A stretch of 64,000 bases of DNA from Streptomyces tuirus (lineage in GTDB: Bacteria > Actinomycetota > Actinomycetes > Streptomycetales > Streptomycetaceae), in contig NZ_AP023439.1 of the NCBI RefSeq assembly GCF_014701095.1, positions 3,088,001 through 3,152,000 on the forward strand. Reading direction: 5' to 3'. The notes beneath the pieces were generated by a model. It had not been told where the DNA came from. It ran no database searches and saw only the letters and a list, made by a program, of their open reading frames with translations. The position numbers and the translations under genes were made by a program. Below, piece by piece: positions 18,053 to 27,535 of this stretch (the stretch's first letter is position 1; the number at the start of each line of letters is the position of its first letter).

Positions 18053-18096
18053 GCCCTGCACGCTAGCGGTACGTGTAGGAGACACGCGAGGCCGTT

Positions 18097-18291
18097 TCAG
18101 CTGGTGGTGTCCTCCGGCCGGACGTCCGCGAACTCCCACCAGGCGAGCGGCAGCCAGTCACCGTCGACGAAGCCGTCGACGGATCCGCCGTTGCCCCGGA
18201 TGGCCACGCGGGTCCCGACCGGGTAGGTGGTGCCGGACAGCCCGGAGACCGCCACGAGAAGGGTGCCGATACGACGGGACAAAACCCTCAC
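18097..18291 (-). CDS. small hypothetical protein
   Basis: A 64-residue protein of unknown function: an Arg-rich start with a short hydrophobic stretch (RRIGTLLVAVSGLSG), then a beta-like segment with GTRVAIRGNGGSVDGF and an acidic WWEFADVRPED end. A strong AAAGGAG lies seven bases before the GTG, which supports real translation. It lies 44 bp upstream of the YbaK-like gene on the same strand. Confidence 0.65.
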   Translation of the reverse strand: MRVLSRRIGTLLVAVSGLSGTTYPVGTRVAIRGNGGSVDGFVDGDWLPLAWWEFADVRPEDTTS

Positions 18292-18373
18292 GTCCTTTCT
18301 CCTTTAGATGCAAATCGTCTCATCATGCACCAGCCTGGTATATGAGCCACGGCACAGACGGAGGTGCTTGACG

Positions 18374-19516
18374 ATGAGGGCTGTCGTATACAAGGGGCCC
18401 TTCGAGGTAGCGGTAGAGGAAGTGGAGGACCCACGGATCCAACACCCGAACGATGTGCTCGTCCGGGTCACGTCAACGGCCATCTGCGGCTCCGACCTGC
18501 ACATGTACGAGGGTCGCACGGCCGCGGAGCCGGGCATCGTGTTCGGCCACGAGAACCTCGGAGTGATCGAGGAGACAGGAGAGGGGGTCACCAGCCTCAG
18601 CAAGGGCGACCGGGTGGTCATGCCGTTCAACGTGGCCTGCGGGTTCTGCAAGAACTGTTCGGCGGGTTTCACGGGCTTCTGCCTGACGGTGAACCCGGGC
18701 TTCGCCGGCGGCGCCTACGGCTACGTCGCGATGGGGCCCTACACCGGAGGCCAGGCGGAGTACATCCGCGTCCCGTACGCCGACTTCAACTGCCTCAAGC
18801 TTCCGGAGGGCAACGAGAAGGAGACCGACTTCGTCCTGCTCGCGGACATCTTCCCGACGGGCTACCACGGCAACGAACTGGCCGACGTGCGCCCCGGTGA
18901 GTCGGTCGCCGTCTACGGCGCCGGCCCGGTCGGGCTGATGGCGGCCTACTCCGCGCTGCTGCGCGGTGCGAGCAAGGTGTTCGTGGTCGACCGGGTGGCG
19001 GAACGCCTCCAGAAGGCGCGGGAGATCGGAGCGATCCCGATCGACTTCACCCAGGGCAACCCGGCGGAACAGATCAAGGAGCAGACCGGCGGCGAGGGAA
19101 CCGACAAGGGCATCGACGCCGTGGGCTACCAGGCACAGGCCCAGGGCGAGGACCGCGAGGAACCGGCGATCGTACTGAACTCCCTGGTCGACACGGTCCG
19201 GGCGACAGGTGCTCTCGGGGTGCCCGGCCTGTACGTCCCGAGCGACCCGGGCGGTCCGGACGAGCATTCCAAGCAGGGCATGCTGATGGTGGCCGTCGGA
19301 CGCCTCTTCGAGAAGGGGCTCCGCATGGGCACCGGGCAGTGCAACGTCAAGCGGTACAACCGCCACCTGCGGGACATGATCATCGAGGATCGCGCGAAGC
19401 CCAGCTTCGTCGTCTCGCACGAACTGCCCCTCGACCAGGCGCCGGCGGCATACGAGAAGTTCGACAAGCGCGTCGAGGGCTACACGAAGGTGGTCCTCCA
19501 CCCACAGGCGGCATAG
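18374..19516 (+). CDS. zinc-dependent alcohol dehydrogenase, glutathione-independent formaldehyde dehydrogenase type
   Basis: The 380-residue medium-chain dehydrogenase resembles the glutathione-independent formaldehyde dehydrogenase of Pseudomonas putida. Catalytic zinc ligands are visible in AICGSDLHMYEG and GHENLG, the structural zinc loop in CGFCKNCSAGFTGFC, and the NAD-binding motif in YGAGPVGLMA. The long insertion RGPSDPGGPDE-type region typical of this subgroup is present (PSDPGGPDEHSKQGML). It likely oxidises formaldehyde or a related aldehyde with bound NAD. The ATG follows GGAGG by nine bases. It stands alone, divergent from the 18097-18291 gene. Confidence 0.88.
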   Translation: MRAVVYKGPFEVAVEEVEDPRIQHPNDVLVRVTSTAICGSDLHMYEGRTAAEPGIVFGHENLGVIEETGEGVTSLSKGDRVVMPFNVACGFCKNCSAGFTGFCLTVNPGFAGGAYGYVAMGPYTGGQAEYIRVPYADFNCLKLPEGNEKETDFVLLADIFPTGYHGNELADVRPGESVAVYGAGPVGLMAAYSALLRGASKVFVVDRVAERLQKAREIGAIPIDFTQGNPAEQIKEQTGGEGTDKGIDAVGYQAQAQGEDREEPAIVLNSLVDTVRATGALGVPGLYVPSDPGGPDEHSKQGMLMVAVGRLFEKGLRMGTGQCNVKRYNRHLRDMIIEDRAKPSFVVSHELPLDQAPAAYEKFDKRVEGYTKVVLHPQAA

Positions 19517-19537
19517 GAGACCCGGCCGGGCCGGCCG

Positions 19538-19723
19538 TCACTCGGTGACGTACGCGAGGAACGACTCCCACGTGGCGGACGCGACCGTCACGTGGGGAGT
19601 CGCCGGGGTCTTGGAGTCCCGGACGTGGACCGCGGCGGGGGTGTGGGCGACCTCTAGGCAGTCGTTTATGTCGCTGCTGCTGCTGTAGCTGCTCTTGAAC
19701 CAGTGGAGTTCCGGGGCACTCAT
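19538..19723 (-). CDS. DUF397 small protein
   Basis: The 61-residue protein is a DUF397 member: WFKSSYSSSSDINDCLEVAH then VHVRDSKTP and WESFLAYV. In Streptomyces such proteins are encoded beside DUF5753-type XRE regulators and act as their small partners (WhiJ- and Scr1/Scr2-type pairs). Its ATG overlaps the stop region of the regulator, so they are co-translated. Confidence 0.9.
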   Translation of the reverse strand: MSAPELHWFKSSYSSSSDINDCLEVAHTPAAVHVRDSKTPATPHVTVASATWESFLAYVTE

Positions 19724-20565
19724 AGTTCTCCCAGCTGCCGCTCGATGAAGGCCAGCGACTCCCTCGGCGTGAGAGCCTGTGCCCGGATCATTCCATAGCG
19801 CAACTCAAGGATGCGAAGATCCCGAGGACTTGAGACCGGGCGGCCGTTGAACGCGCCTTCGGAACGTCCGACCGCCGTGCCATCGGCGAACTTCAGCACC
19901 TCGATCAGGCCCTGGACTCCCGCGTGCTCCTCACGGTCGGTCGGCATGACCTGGAGCGTGACGTTCCTCAACTGCCCTATCTCCAGAAGATGTTCGAGCT
20001 GTCGCCGCAGGACCATCCTCCCACCGTGAGGGCGCTCCAGCGTCACCTGCTCCTGGACGAAACTGAGCGTGGGAGCGGGCTCCCGCTCGAAGACCGACTT
20101 CCGGGCCGCACGCGCGGCGACTCCCCGCTCGACCTCGCTCGGCGCGTATACGGGCTGGTGCATTTCGAACAACGCCCTCGCGTACTCCGGCGTCTGGAGC
20201 AGTCCGTGGATGTTGTGGTGGCTGTAGAGCAACATCTCCACCGCCCGCTCCTCCAGCTGCGCCAGCTCCCGCACCCGCTTCGGATACCGGGCCCTCTCCA
20301 TGTCCTTCGTGAACGCCCGCAGATGCCCCTGGGCGTTCAGCACTTGGTCCGCCCTGTCCAGGTACTCCGGCCGGGGGATCCGCGCCCCCCGCTCCATCTT
20401 GCGGATCATGTCCTCGCCGTAACCGAGCACCTCGCCCAGCTCGGCGACCCGCAGGCCCGCCGCCTCCCGGCACACCTTGAGCAGCTTCCCCACCGCCTGG
20501 ACCAGCGGCTCGATCTCGTCGCCCGGCTCGACATCCCAGCCGGCCTCGTCGACAGCCTCGTTCAT
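19720..20565 (-). CDS. XRE family regulator with DUF5753 domain (WhiJ-like)
   Basis: The 281-residue protein has an N-terminal helix-turn-helix (LKVCREAAGLRVAELGEVLGYGEDMIRKMERGARIPRPEYLDRADQ, broken here only by spacing of helices) at about 25-70 and a C-terminal DUF5753 domain (IHGLLQTPEYARALFE, LSFVQEQVTLERPHGG). WhiJ-like regulators control development in Streptomyces. The ATG at 20565 has GGAGG six bases upstream. It overlaps the DUF397 gene and is divergent from an ATPase-domain gene, completing a three-gene set. Confidence 0.88.
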   Translation of the reverse strand: MNEAVDEAGWDVEPGDEIEPLVQAVGKLLKVCREAAGLRVAELGEVLGYGEDMIRKMERGARIPRPEYLDRADQVLNAQGHLRAFTKDMERARYPKRVRELAQLEERAVEMLLYSHHNIHGLLQTPEYARALFEMHQPVYAPSEVERGVAARAARKSVFEREPAPTLSFVQEQVTLERPHGGRMVLRRQLEHLLEIGQLRNVTLQVMPTDREEHAGVQGLIEVLKFADGTAVGRSEGAFNGRPVSSPRDLRILELRYGMIRAQALTPRESLAFIERQLGEL

Positions 20566-20702
20566 GCCCCACCTCCATCGCGCAGCCGTACCCGCACAAC
20601 GACCGGGACAGCCGAGACAGCACGAGACAAGCCCCGGACAGTAGCCATACGCAGACCCGCTGCCGCCGGTCACGGTGCGCCGACTCCGCCACGCTGAGTC
20701 AC

Positions 20703-21104
20703 ATGGACCAGGAGACCACCATCCGCAACCTCAGCCTTCTGCTCTCCCCCACACCTCGCGGGGCGCGGCTCGCCCGGCTCCTCGCCACGGAGCAACTCCG
20801 GTCGTGGGGAGTGCCATTGGACCCGGCCGGCCAGATCGTCGCCGAGCTCGCGGCCAATGCCGCCACTCACGGGCGCGTCCCCGGCCGGGACTTCCGGCTG
20901 ACGCTCTACGTCGTCGGCCGCACCCTCCGTATCGAGGTCACGGACACGCGCGGTGACCGGCTCCCCCACCTCACCCGGCCGGCCCCGGACGCCACCACCG
21001 GCCGGGGGCTCCTCGTCGTGGCCGCCCTCGCCGACCGCTGGGGCGTGGCACCGGGTCCGCATCCGCGCAAGACGGTGTGGGCCGAAGTCGACGCGGCCAT
21101 GTGA
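20703..21104 (+). CDS. anti-sigma-factor-like ATP-binding protein (HATPase_c_2)
   Basis: The 133-residue protein has the GHKL fold of SpoIIAB/RsbW-like kinases: N-box IVAELAANAATHG, G1-like VTDTRG, and G2-like TTGRGLLVVAALADRWGV. There is no other domain. Such stand-alone ATPases commonly lie beside WhiJ/DUF397 pairs in Streptomyces, and S. coelicolor abaA-type loci hold a relative. It may phosphorylate or sequester a partner; the partner is not identified. Confidence 0.82.
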   Translation: MDQETTIRNLSLLLSPTPRGARLARLLATEQLRSWGVPLDPAGQIVAELAANAATHGRVPGRDFRLTLYVVGRTLRIEVTDTRGDRLPHLTRPAPDATTGRGLLVVAALADRWGVAPGPHPRKTVWAEVDAAM

Positions 21105-21164
21105 CGGGCCGGTGAGGGCGCTCCGTCCCCACGGTGCCCTCACCGGCCGGTCCCTCCCGAGCGG

Positions 21165-23369
21165 TCAGACGCGGACCAGTTCCCTGTCTCCGTCGTCGTC
21201 GCCGGAGGCGGTGCGCAGGCCCTCGCCCTCCACGTCGACGTTGGGCAGCGCGCGGTCGAGCCACTTCGGGAGCCACCAGGCCGTGCGGCCGAGGAGGGCC
21301 AGGACGGCAGGGACGATGGCCATGCGGACGATGAACGCGTCGAAGAAGACCGCGATCGCGAGGCCGAAGCCGATCATCTTGACCATCGACTCGGACGAGC
21401 CGATGAAGCCGGCGAAGACCGCCATCATGATGACCGCGGCGGCGGTGACGACCCGCGCGCCGTGCCGGAACCCGGTGACGACGGCCTGCGCCGGCTTCTC
21501 ACCGTGGACGTAGGCCTCCCGCATCCGGGTCACGAGGAACACCTCGTAGTCCATCGCCAGGCCGAAGACCACGCCGACCATGAAGATCGGCATCATCGAC
21601 ATGACCGGCCCGGTCTGCTCGACGCCCATCAGGCCGGACAGCCAGCCCCACTGGAAGACGGCGACGACCGCGCCGAGGGCCGCCATCACCGACAGCAGGA
21701 AGCCGAGGGCCGCCTTCAGCGGGACCAGGACCGAGCGGAAGACCACGATCAGCAGCAGGAAGGCCAGGCCGACGACCAGCACCAGATAGGGCACGAGCGC
21801 GTCGTTGAGCTTCTCGCTGACGTCGATGTTCATCGCCGTGCTGCCGGTGACCAGGACGGTGGCGTCCGTGCCGGCCTTGATGTCCGCGCCCGCGTCCCGG
21901 ATGCCGTGCACCAGGTTCTCCGTGGTGATGGAGGAGGGCTTGGAGCCGGGGATGACGGTGATGGTGGCGGTGTCGCCGGCCTTGTTGGGCTGTGCCGGTG
22001 TGACGGTGACGACGTCTTTCAGGCCCTTGATCTCGTCGCCGGTCTGGGTGAAGACCGCCTTGGGGTCGTCGCTGTTCTTCGCGTCGACGACGACCATCAG
22101 CGGGCCGTTGAAGCCCGGCCCGAAGCCCTCGGACAGCAGGTCGTAGGCGCGGCGCTGGGTGGTGGAGGTGGGCTGGGAGCCGTCGTCGGGCAGGCCCAGT
22201 TCGAGGGAGGTCGCCGGGACGGCCGCCGCGCCGAGGCCGATGACGCCGAGCAGCAGGACCGCGAGCGGGCGGCGGACGACGAAGCTCGCCCAGCGGGTGC
22301 CCAGGTTGGGGCGCTCCGGCTTCTGCTTCGGGGTCCGGCCGAGGAGCTTGCCCTTCTCCCCCATCGGCTTCACCCTGCGGCCCGCGTAGCCGAGCAGCGC
22401 CGGGATCATCGTCAGGGCGATCAGCACCGCGATGGCCACCGTGCCGGCCGCCGCGATGCCCATCTTCGTGAGCATCGGGATGTTGACGACGGACAGGCCG
22501 ACCAGGGCGATCACCACGGTCAGGCCCGCGAAGACCACCGCGGAGCCCGCCGTGCCGACGGCCCGGCCGGCCGCTTCCTCGCGCTCGCGGCCCTCGGCCA
22601 GTTCGGCGCGGTAGCGGGAGACGATGAACAGCGCGTAGTCGATGCCGACGGCCAGGCCGATCATCATCGCCAGGGTGGAGGTGGTCGTGCCCAGGTCCAG
22701 CGCACTGGCCAGGCCCGTGATCGCCGAGACGCCGATGCCCACGCCGATGAGCGCCGTCAGCAGCGGCAGCCCGGCCGCGACCAGCGAGCCGAAGGTGATG
22801 ACCAGGACGACCGCGGCGACCGCGATGCCGATGACCTCGCTGGAGCCGGTGTGCGGCACGGCCTGGAGGGCGTCGCCGCCGATCTCGACGGTCAGCCCGG
22901 CCTTGCGCGCGTCCTGCGCGCTGTCCTCGAGGGCGTCCTTCGCGGCGTCGTCCAGTTCCATGCCGGAGACCTTGTACGACACCTGCGCGTACGCGATCCG
23001 GCCGTCCTTGCTGACGGCTTTCGCCTGGTACGGGTCGGTGACGCGGACGACCTCGGAGCCGTCGGACAGCTCCTTCACCGTGTCCTGGACCGTCGCCTTG
23101 TTGCCGGGGTCGGTCATCTTCTCGCCGCTCGGCGCCTTGAAGACGACGCGTGCGGTGGCCCCGTCGGCGCTGGTGCCGGGGAAGCGCTGCTCCAGCAGGT
23201 CGAAGGCCTTCTGGGCCTCGGTGCCGGGGATGGAGAACGAGCTGTTGCCCGCGGCTGGGGCACTGGCGGCGCCGACACCGGCGAGGGTCAGCAGGGCCAC
23301 CCATATCAGGGCGACGAGGTGCCGCCGCCGGAACGAGAGCCGGCCGAGTTTGTAGAGGAATGTGGCCAC
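21165..23369 (-). CDS. MMPL family membrane transporter
   Basis: A 734-residue RND-superfamily exporter of the MMPL type, with two repeats of a large periplasmic-type loop followed by helices. The first membrane segment is HLVALIWVALLTLAGVG; the internal motif GLAVGIDYALFIVSRYRAEL (residues about 235-254) and its counterpart GLAMDYEVFLVTRMREAY are the paired proton-relay helices. MMPL proteins export lipids or drugs. A TetR-family regulator gene lies 96 bp upstream on the same strand, which probably controls it. The substrate is unknown. Confidence 0.92.
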   Translation of the reverse strand: MATFLYKLGRLSFRRRHLVALIWVALLTLAGVGAASAPAAGNSSFSIPGTEAQKAFDLLEQRFPGTSADGATARVVFKAPSGEKMTDPGNKATVQDTVKELSDGSEVVRVTDPYQAKAVSKDGRIAYAQVSYKVSGMELDDAAKDALEDSAQDARKAGLTVEIGGDALQAVPHTGSSEVIGIAVAAVVLVITFGSLVAAGLPLLTALIGVGIGVSAITGLASALDLGTTTSTLAMMIGLAVGIDYALFIVSRYRAELAEGREREEAAGRAVGTAGSAVVFAGLTVVIALVGLSVVNIPMLTKMGIAAAGTVAIAVLIALTMIPALLGYAGRRVKPMGEKGKLLGRTPKQKPERPNLGTRWASFVVRRPLAVLLLGVIGLGAAAVPATSLELGLPDDGSQPTSTTQRRAYDLLSEGFGPGFNGPLMVVVDAKNSDDPKAVFTQTGDEIKGLKDVVTVTPAQPNKAGDTATITVIPGSKPSSITTENLVHGIRDAGADIKAGTDATVLVTGSTAMNIDVSEKLNDALVPYLVLVVGLAFLLLIVVFRSVLVPLKAALGFLLSVMAALGAVVAVFQWGWLSGLMGVEQTGPVMSMMPIFMVGVVFGLAMDYEVFLVTRMREAYVHGEKPAQAVVTGFRHGARVVTAAAVIMMAVFAGFIGSSESMVKMIGFGLAIAVFFDAFIVRMAIVPAVLALLGRTAWWLPKWLDRALPNVDVEGEGLRTASGDDDGDRELVRV

Positions 23370-23465
23370 GAGGGCGTACTCCCGGTCAGTCGTGGGATGT
23401 TCAGGGCAGGGGTGATCGGCCCGACGACGTGAGCGGATACGTCAGGTAGGGGCTGGCTCAGGGGA

Positions 23466-24068
23466 CTAGTCGGTGGTGCGTACGCCGAGGGCGGGGAGGA
23501 CCACGGCGTCGATGTACGAGGTGAGGAAGGCCTGTGTCGGTGGCTGGTCGTCGATCAGCGTGCGGGTCGCGAAGGCCCCCACGAGCATGTGCACGACGAA
23601 GTCGAGTGCCGGGCGGTCGGCGCGGATCTCGCCGCGGTCGACGGCCCGCTGCACCACCCGCCGGAACTCCTCCATCTCCGGCTCGATGAGCAGTTCCTTG
23701 AAGGCCTGGAGGAGGTCCGGGTTGGCGTGCACCGCCATGAACAGGCCCCGCATCAGCGCGGCGTTCTGCTGCATGGCGCAGTCGTCCTCACGTGCGGTGA
23801 GGGCATGCAGGTCGCCCCGCAGGGACCCGGTGTCGACGTCGGCGATGTTGCCCGGCTTGTTGTGCCGGATCGCCTTCGCCACCAGCTGCGGCTTGCCGCC
23901 CCACTGGCGGTAGAGCGTGGCCTTGCTGGACCGGGTGCGGGCTGCCACGGCGTCCATGGTGAGGGCGTCGTAGCCGACTTCCCGGAGCAGGTCGAGCACG
24001 GCCGCGTACAACTCGGCCTCACGCTCGGGGGTGATGCGACTGCGACGCGCGGCGGCGACCTCAGCCAT
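23466..24068 (-). CDS. TetR family regulator
   Basis: The 200-residue protein has a TetR N-terminal helix-turn-helix (LLREVGYDALTMDAVAARTRSSKATLYRQWGGK) and a helical ligand-binding part. The ATG at 24068 follows GAAGGTGAG at proper distance. It precedes the MMPL gene and is divergent from the tricorn gene. Two copies of a 15-bp palindrome in the divergent region are likely its binding sites, so it probably represses itself, the MMPL gene and possibly the tricorn gene. Confidence 0.9.
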   Translation of the reverse strand: MAEVAAARRSRITPEREAELYAAVLDLLREVGYDALTMDAVAARTRSSKATLYRQWGGKPQLVAKAIRHNKPGNIADVDTGSLRGDLHALTAREDDCAMQQNAALMRGLFMAVHANPDLLQAFKELLIEPEMEEFRRVVQRAVDRGEIRADRPALDFVVHMLVGAFATRTLIDDQPPTQAFLTSYIDAVVLPALGVRTTD

Positions 24069-24091
24069 CTCTCTCACCTTCCTGCTTCCGA

Positions 24092-24106
24092 ACGACACTG
24101 TTTCGT
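24092..24106. promoter_or_regulatory. candidate TetR operator, tetR-proximal copy
   Basis: ACGACAC-T-GTTTCGT is a 7-1-7 inverted repeat with one mismatch. It lies 24 bp upstream of the tetR start codon and matches the second copy at 24139-24153 in 13 of 15 positions. Confidence 0.6.
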
Positions 24107-24138
24107 ACGCCACCAAGGTAGCGCACTCCGTCATAGAA

Positions 24139-24153
24139 ACGAAACGGTTTCGT
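24139..24153. promoter_or_regulatory. candidate TetR operator, tricorn-proximal copy
   Basis: ACGAAAC-G-GTTTCGT is a perfect 7-1-7 inverted repeat located 72 bp before the tricorn start codon. Its centre is 47 bp from the centre of the other copy. Confidence 0.65.
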
Positions 24154-24224
24154 ACGTGCGCTGGGTCACGGCCGTGGAATTGCCTGGACTTGCCCCGGTC
24201 CGTCCCCCGGCAAAGCATGAGGAC

Positions 24225-27200
24225 GTGACCTATCTGCGCCTGCCTCACCTCCATGACGACCTGCTGTGCTTCGTGGCCGAGGACGACCTCTGGCTCGCCC
24301 CGCTCGACACGCCCGCCCGCGCCTGGCGGCTCACCGTCGACCGCACCAAACTGGGCCACCCGCGCTTCTCCCCCGACGGCCGCCACCTCGCGTACACGAG
24401 CTGGCGCAGCCTGGTGCCCGAGGTCCATGTCGTCCCGGTGGACGGCGGCCCGGGCCGCCAGGTGAGCCACTGGGGCAGCGCCGACACCCGGGTCTGCGGC
24501 TGGACCCCGGACGGCGAGATCCTGGCCGTGGCCTCACACGGCGAGCCGTTCTCCTACTTCACCTGGGCCTACAAGGTCGCCCCGGCCGGCGACCCGGGCC
24601 GCAAACTGCCCTGGGGGCCGGTCTCCGACATCCAGGTCGCCGACGTGGACGGGGAGCGCAGATCCCTCCTCCTCACCGGCACCCCGCCGCACGAACCGGC
24701 CTACTGGAAGCGCTACCGCGGCGGCGCCATGGGCAGGCTCTGGCTGCACGGCGAACGGCTGCTGGAGGGCATCGGCGGCCATCTGCACTCCCCCATGTTC
24801 GTCGGCGGCCGCATCGCGTTCCTCTCCGACCACGAGGGCGTCGGCAACCTCTACTCCTGCGCCCCCGACGGCTCCGGCCTGCGCCGGCACACCGACCACG
24901 ACGCCTTCTACGCCCGGCACGCCGCCAGCGACGGCACCCGCGTCGTCTACCAGTGCGCGGGCGATCTGTGGATCGTCGACGACCTGTCGCCGGACTCCGT
25001 GCCGCACCGGCTGGACGTACGGCTGAGCGGGGCGCGGGCGGGGCGGCGCCCCTACCAGGTGGCCGCGTCCCGGCACGTCGACGGGCTCTCGGTCGACGAG
25101 ACGGGGCGGGCCAGCGCCGTCGTCGTGCGCGGCAGCCTGTACTGGCTGACCCACCGCGACGGCCCGGCCCGCACCCTCACCGACACCCCGGGCGTCCGGG
25201 TCCGGATGCCGGAGATGCTCGGCGCGAGCGGGCGGGTGGCGTACGTGACGGACGCCGAGGGCGACGACGCCATCGAGATCGCCTTCCTGCCCAGGGCGAG
25301 CGGCGACCGCGCGCCCCGGCGGCTGGCCCCGGGTGAGCTGGGCCGGGTGCGCGAGCTGATCTCGGACCCCGACGGCGAGCGGCTCGCGGTCGCCTCGCAC
25401 GACGGCCGGCTCCTCCTCGTCGACGTCACCGAGGACTCCGGAGGCGAGGTCACCGAGCTGATCCGGTCGATCAACGGGCCCGTGCGCGACCTCGCCTTCT
25501 CCCCGGACGGGGCATGGCTCACCTGGTCCCACCCGGGCATCGGACGGAGCCTGCGGCAGATCAAGATGGCCCGGCTCGCCGACCGGGTCGTCGTCGACGT
25601 GACCAACGGCCGCTTCGAGGACGAGAACCCGGTCTTCACCCGCGACGGCCGCTACCTCGCCTTCCTGTCCTGGCGCGGCTTCGACCCCGTCTACGACGTG
25701 CACACCGGCGACCTGTCCTTCCCGCTGGGCTGCCGCCCCTACCTCGTGCCGCTGTCCTCCGCGACACCCTCCCCGTTCGCGCTGAACCCCGAGGGCCGCC
25801 CGGCCGCCGGAGGCCTGGACCCGGTCGAGGACGACGACAACGGGGACAGCGGAGCCGTGACCGTCGAGGTCGAGGGGCTGGAGAGCCGCGTCACGCCGTT
25901 CCCGGTGGCCGCCTCCAAGTACTCGGCGCTGCACCCGGTCGCCGGCGGCGGGCTGGTGTGGCTGCGCTGGCCGATCTCCGGCGCCCTCGGCGAGACCTTC
26001 GCCAACCCCGACGACACCAGCGGCCGCCCCACCCTGGAGCACTTCTCCATCACCAAGGCCAAGAAGTCCGAACTCGCCCAGCACCTCGACTGGTTCGCGG
26101 TCAGCGGCGACGGCAGCCGGCTGGTGATCGTGGACGAGGGCGAACTGCGCGCGGTGCCGGCCAACGAGCCGGGCGACAGCGACTCCACCGTGTGGATCGA
26201 CGCCCGCCGCATCCTCCACACGGTCGACCCTGCGGCGGAGTGGCGGCAGTCCTACGCGGAGGCCGGGCGGCTGACCCGGGCCTACTTCTGGGAGCCGGGC
26301 ATGTGCGGCATCGACTGGGACGGGGTGCTGGACCAGTACCGCCCACTGGTCGAACGGGTCGCCTCCCCCGACGAGTTCGCCGACCTGCTCCGCGAGGTCC
26401 TCGGCGAACTGGGCACCTCACACGCCTACGTCACCGCCGCCCGGCGCAACGAGGGCCCGCCGCACTACCAGCGCCGGCAGGGCCTGCTCGGCGCCAACTT
26501 CGTACGCCGGGACGGCCGCTGGGTGGTCAAGCGGATCCTGCCCGGCGACTCCTCCGACTCCAAGGCCCGCTCCCCGCTGGCCGGCACGGGCATCCGGGAG
26601 GGCGCGATCCTCACCCATGTCGACGGCCGCCCGGTGGACCCGGACACGGGCCCCTATCCGCTGCTGGCCGGCGCGGGCGGCACGACGGTGGAACTGACCT
26701 TCGTCCCGGCCGAGGACTCGGCGCAGGGCCAGGGGCCACCGCGCCGGGTCGCCGTCGTCCCGCTCATCGACGAACGGCCGCTGCGCTACCAGGACTGGGT
26801 GGCCAAACGCCGTGCCGTGGTGCGCGAGTTGAGCGGCGGGCGCTGCGGCTACCTGCACATCCCGGACATGGGCGGTTCGGGCTGGGCACAGTTCAACCGC
26901 GACCTGCGCATGGAGGTGTCCCGCCCGGCGCTGATCGTGGACGTGCGCGGCAACGCGGGCGGCCACATCAGCGAGCTGGTCATCGAGACACTGAGCCGGA
27001 CGATCGTGGGCTGGGACCTGACCCGCAACGCCCAGCCGGTGTCCTACCCCTCGAACGCGCCGCGCGGCCCGCTCGTGGCGCTGGCGGACGAGGCGACCTC
27101 CTCCGACGGCGACATGATCACCGCCGCGTTCAAGCTGCTGAAGCTCGGCCCGGTCGTGGGGCAGCGCACCTGGGGCGGCGTGGTCGGCATGACCGGCCGC

Positions 27201-27467
27201 CACGAACTGGGCGACGGCACGGTGATCACGGTGCCCATGAACGCCGCCTGGTTCGACGCGTACGGCTGGTCGGTGGAGAACAAGGGCGTCGCCCCCGACA
27301 TCGACGTCCTGCGCACCCCGCTGGACTGGGCCGAGGGGCGGCACGCCCAGCTGACCGACGCGGTGGAGCTGGCACTCGGGCTGCTGGAGATCAACCCGCC
27401 CGCTACACCGCCGACCTACAGCGACGTACCGGACCGCTCCCGCCCGAAGCTGCCGCCCAGGCCCTGA
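24225..27467 (+). CDS. tricorn-like protease
   Basis: Tricorn is a large cytosolic serine protease that degrades peptides released by the proteasome. The 1080-residue protein has WD40-like beta-propeller repeats over the N-terminal two thirds (PRFSPDGRHLAYTSW, LAFSPDGAWLTWSH, VFTRDGRYLAFLSWRG), then a C1 helical domain, a PDZ-like domain (IREGAILTHVDGRPVDPDTG) and the S41-type protease domain. Catalytic-type residues are seen in ELGTSHAYV and in EATSSDGDMITAAFKLL. GTG at 24225 is chosen because the family starts with this YLRLPHLHDD segment; the upstream ribosome site is weak. The gene faces the TetR/MMPL pair across a shared operator region. Confidence 0.9.
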   Translation: MTYLRLPHLHDDLLCFVAEDDLWLAPLDTPARAWRLTVDRTKLGHPRFSPDGRHLAYTSWRSLVPEVHVVPVDGGPGRQVSHWGSADTRVCGWTPDGEILAVASHGEPFSYFTWAYKVAPAGDPGRKLPWGPVSDIQVADVDGERRSLLLTGTPPHEPAYWKRYRGGAMGRLWLHGERLLEGIGGHLHSPMFVGGRIAFLSDHEGVGNLYSCAPDGSGLRRHTDHDAFYARHAASDGTRVVYQCAGDLWIVDDLSPDSVPHRLDVRLSGARAGRRPYQVAASRHVDGLSVDETGRASAVVVRGSLYWLTHRDGPARTLTDTPGVRVRMPEMLGASGRVAYVTDAEGDDAIEIAFLPRASGDRAPRRLAPGELGRVRELISDPDGERLAVASHDGRLLLVDVTEDSGGEVTELIRSINGPVRDLAFSPDGAWLTWSHPGIGRSLRQIKMARLADRVVVDVTNGRFEDENPVFTRDGRYLAFLSWRGFDPVYDVHTGDLSFPLGCRPYLVPLSSATPSPFALNPEGRPAAGGLDPVEDDDNGDSGAVTVEVEGLESRVTPFPVAASKYSALHPVAGGGLVWLRWPISGALGETFANPDDTSGRPTLEHFSITKAKKSELAQHLDWFAVSGDGSRLVIVDEGELRAVPANEPGDSDSTVWIDARRILHTVDPAAEWRQSYAEAGRLTRAYFWEPGMCGIDWDGVLDQYRPLVERVASPDEFADLLREVLGELGTSHAYVTAARRNEGPPHYQRRQGLLGANFVRRDGRWVVKRILPGDSSDSKARSPLAGTGIREGAILTHVDGRPVDPDTGPYPLLAGAGGTTVELTFVPAEDSAQGQGPPRRVAVVPLIDERPLRYQDWVAKRRAVVRELSGGRCGYLHIPDMGGSGWAQFNRDLRMEVSRPALIVDVRGNAGGHISELVIETLSRTIVGWDLTRNAQPVSYPSNAPRGPLVALADEATSSDGDMITAAFKLLKLGPVVGQRTWGGVVGMTGRHELGDGTVITVPMNAAWFDAYGWSVENKGVAPDIDVLRTPLDWAEGRHAQLTDAVELALGLLEINPPATPPTYSDVPDRSRPKLPPRP

Positions 27468-27482
27468 ACGCCCGGGCGGGAC

Positions 27483-27523
27483 AAGGGAAAAGGGGCGCCC
27501 CGCTCAGGGGAGCCCCTTCCCTT
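27483..27523. terminator. bidirectional hairpin terminator
   Basis: AAGGGAAAAGGGGC pairs with GCCCCTTCCCTT, with a two-base bulge, across a short spacer. It lies between the convergent tricorn gene and the 27536-27760 gene, followed by T-containing sequence. Confidence 0.6.
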
Positions 27524-27535
27524 CGGCACGCAACG

